Positions 13,858 to 14,103 of a stretch of DNA of 14,103 nucleotides are shown here, in pieces. Source of the DNA: an uncultured Mycoplasmatota bacterium (GTDB lineage Bacteria; Bacillota_I; Bacilli_A; RF39; UBA660); NCBI GenBank assembly GCA_900544625.1, contig UQVR01000027.1, positions 1 to 14,103 of the forward strand. Direction: 5' to 3'. The translations under genes and the position numbers were made by a program. Numbering within the stretch: the first letter of the stretch is position 1; every line of letters starts with the position of its first letter. The notes under the pieces were generated by a model. That model was given only the letters and a program-made list of their open reading frames with translations. It did not search any database and was not told where the DNA came from.

Positions 13858-13885
13858 TTGTGTTATTATAGGTATGTAGTATAAA
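13858..13885 (+). promoter_or_regulatory. Candidate promoter(s) of the terminal surface-protein gene
   Basis: There are two overlapping possibilities: an extended -10 TGTTATTAT (TATTAT at 13864-13869) behind a poly-T/poly-A stretch, or TTGTGT (13858-13863) with TATAAA (13880-13885) 16 bases on. Neither is strong. One of them should serve the gene starting at 13921, since a terminator lies just upstream. Confidence 0.4.
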
Positions 13886-13920
13886 ATATCCGTGCGTGAT
13901 ATTGTGATGAGGTGAACAAA

Positions 13921-14103
13921 ATGAAAAATAAAAAACAAGCAATAATATTAAGTGTAATAGCAAGTATAGCCCTACTTGTATTAATAGTTGGGGCAACATA
14001 TGCATACTTTCAAGCAAGTGGTGGAACAGGTACAAGTGCAAACTTGAGAGTAACAACATATACAACAGATGTATTTAATTTTGAAGTAGGAAATGATATA
14101 TCA
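13921..14103 (+). CDS. N-terminal part of a surface protein with SipW/TasA-like anchor segment (runs off the window)
   Basis: Sixty-one codons are present with no stop. A basic head (MKNKKQ) precedes a hydrophobic helix (about 7-25). Then comes GATYAYFQASGG, which resembles the (G/A)-x-(T/S)-Y/F-A-Y/F-F motif after the hydrophobic segment of SipW-dependent TasA/camelysin-type proteins. The mature region visible (ANLRVTTYTTDVFNFEVG) looks like the start of a beta-rich extracellular domain. The ribosome binding site GAGGTGA (13910-13916) is 4 bases from the ATG. The codons use more ACA, GCA and GTA than neighbouring genes. It may belong to the same class of surface protein as the tail at the start of the window, but the two do not overlap in sequence and this cannot be tested here. 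Substrate or partner is unknown. Confidence 0.8.
   Translation, partial: MKNKKQAIILSVIASIALLVLIVGATYAYFQASGGTGTSANLRVTTYTTDVFNFEVGNDIS

Noticed and set aside
13677..13893. Inverted 8-mer ACGGATAT (13677-13684) / ATATCCGT (13886-13893) flanking the last intergenic region, as possible element ends
   Set aside because: It is only 8 bp with no target duplication and no transposase; expected by chance at this spacing.
1..14103. Mollicutes genetic code (TGA as Trp)
   Set aside because: Several genes end at TGA in expected places (pcrA, the nucleotidyltransferase, the 160-aa protein) and Trp is TGG throughout.
1..14103. CRISPR arrays, tRNA or rRNA genes, insertion sequences
   Set aside because: No regularly spaced repeats, cloverleaf-like segments, rRNA-like stretches or transposase frames were seen on either strand.

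Overview
The window comes from a very AT-rich, low-GC Gram-positive-type bacterium. All 13 genes lie on the + strand with AGGTGA/GGAGG-type ribosome binding sites. Promoters are sigma-A-like, often with an extended -10 (TGnTATAAT), and hairpin-plus-T terminators are short. Trp is encoded by TGG and several genes end in TGA, so the standard code applies rather than the Mycoplasma/Spiroplasma code. RecX, PcrA with a C-terminal Tudor-like tail, NrnA-type DHH phosphoesterase, LigA and AckA are all of Firmicutes/Bacilli type. Surface proteins like those at the two window edges are, from memory, common in uncultured gut Bacilli of the RF39/Mollicutes-related kind. That placement is an inference; no taxonomic marker was searched.

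Layout. (1) Positions 1-59 hold the last codons of a probable surface protein with clearly higher GC than its surroundings, then a terminator. A 426-base gene-free stretch follows with a dyad-symmetric promoter-like element and the ackA promoter. (2) 486-3415 is a tight operon: acetate kinase (ackA), an NrnA-like DHH/DHHA1 phosphoesterase and recX. (3) 3456-5236 holds two separately transcribed membrane proteins. They share a two-helix, four-cysteine module that resembles VirB2/TrbC pilins in topology. The first is an exported 435-aa protein with a large ectodomain in front of the module; the second is the bare 131-aa module. (4) 5315-10272 is a tight operon of pcrA helicase, an uncharacterised sugar-nucleotidyltransferase-like enzyme and NAD-dependent ligA. 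(5) 10314-13655 is an operon with overlapping genes: a small one-pass membrane protein of unknown function, a receptor with two predicted extracellular solute-binding (Venus flytrap) domains and a degenerate cytoplasmic GGDEF domain (DGNEF), and a YihY/BrkB-family membrane protein. (6) After one good and one possible terminator, the window ends inside a surface protein with a SipW/TasA-like membrane-anchor N-terminus.

Housekeeping blocks (acetate metabolism, nucleotide recycling, recombination control, repair and replication) alternate with envelope genes that carry no known name. The parts most likely to be under-described are the pilin-like pair at 3456-5236 and the sensory operon at 10314-13655. 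Five start codons were moved inward from the longest open frame because the apparent upstream start lies inside or before the ribosome binding site (ackA, recX, the 435-aa protein, pcrA and the 160-aa protein).
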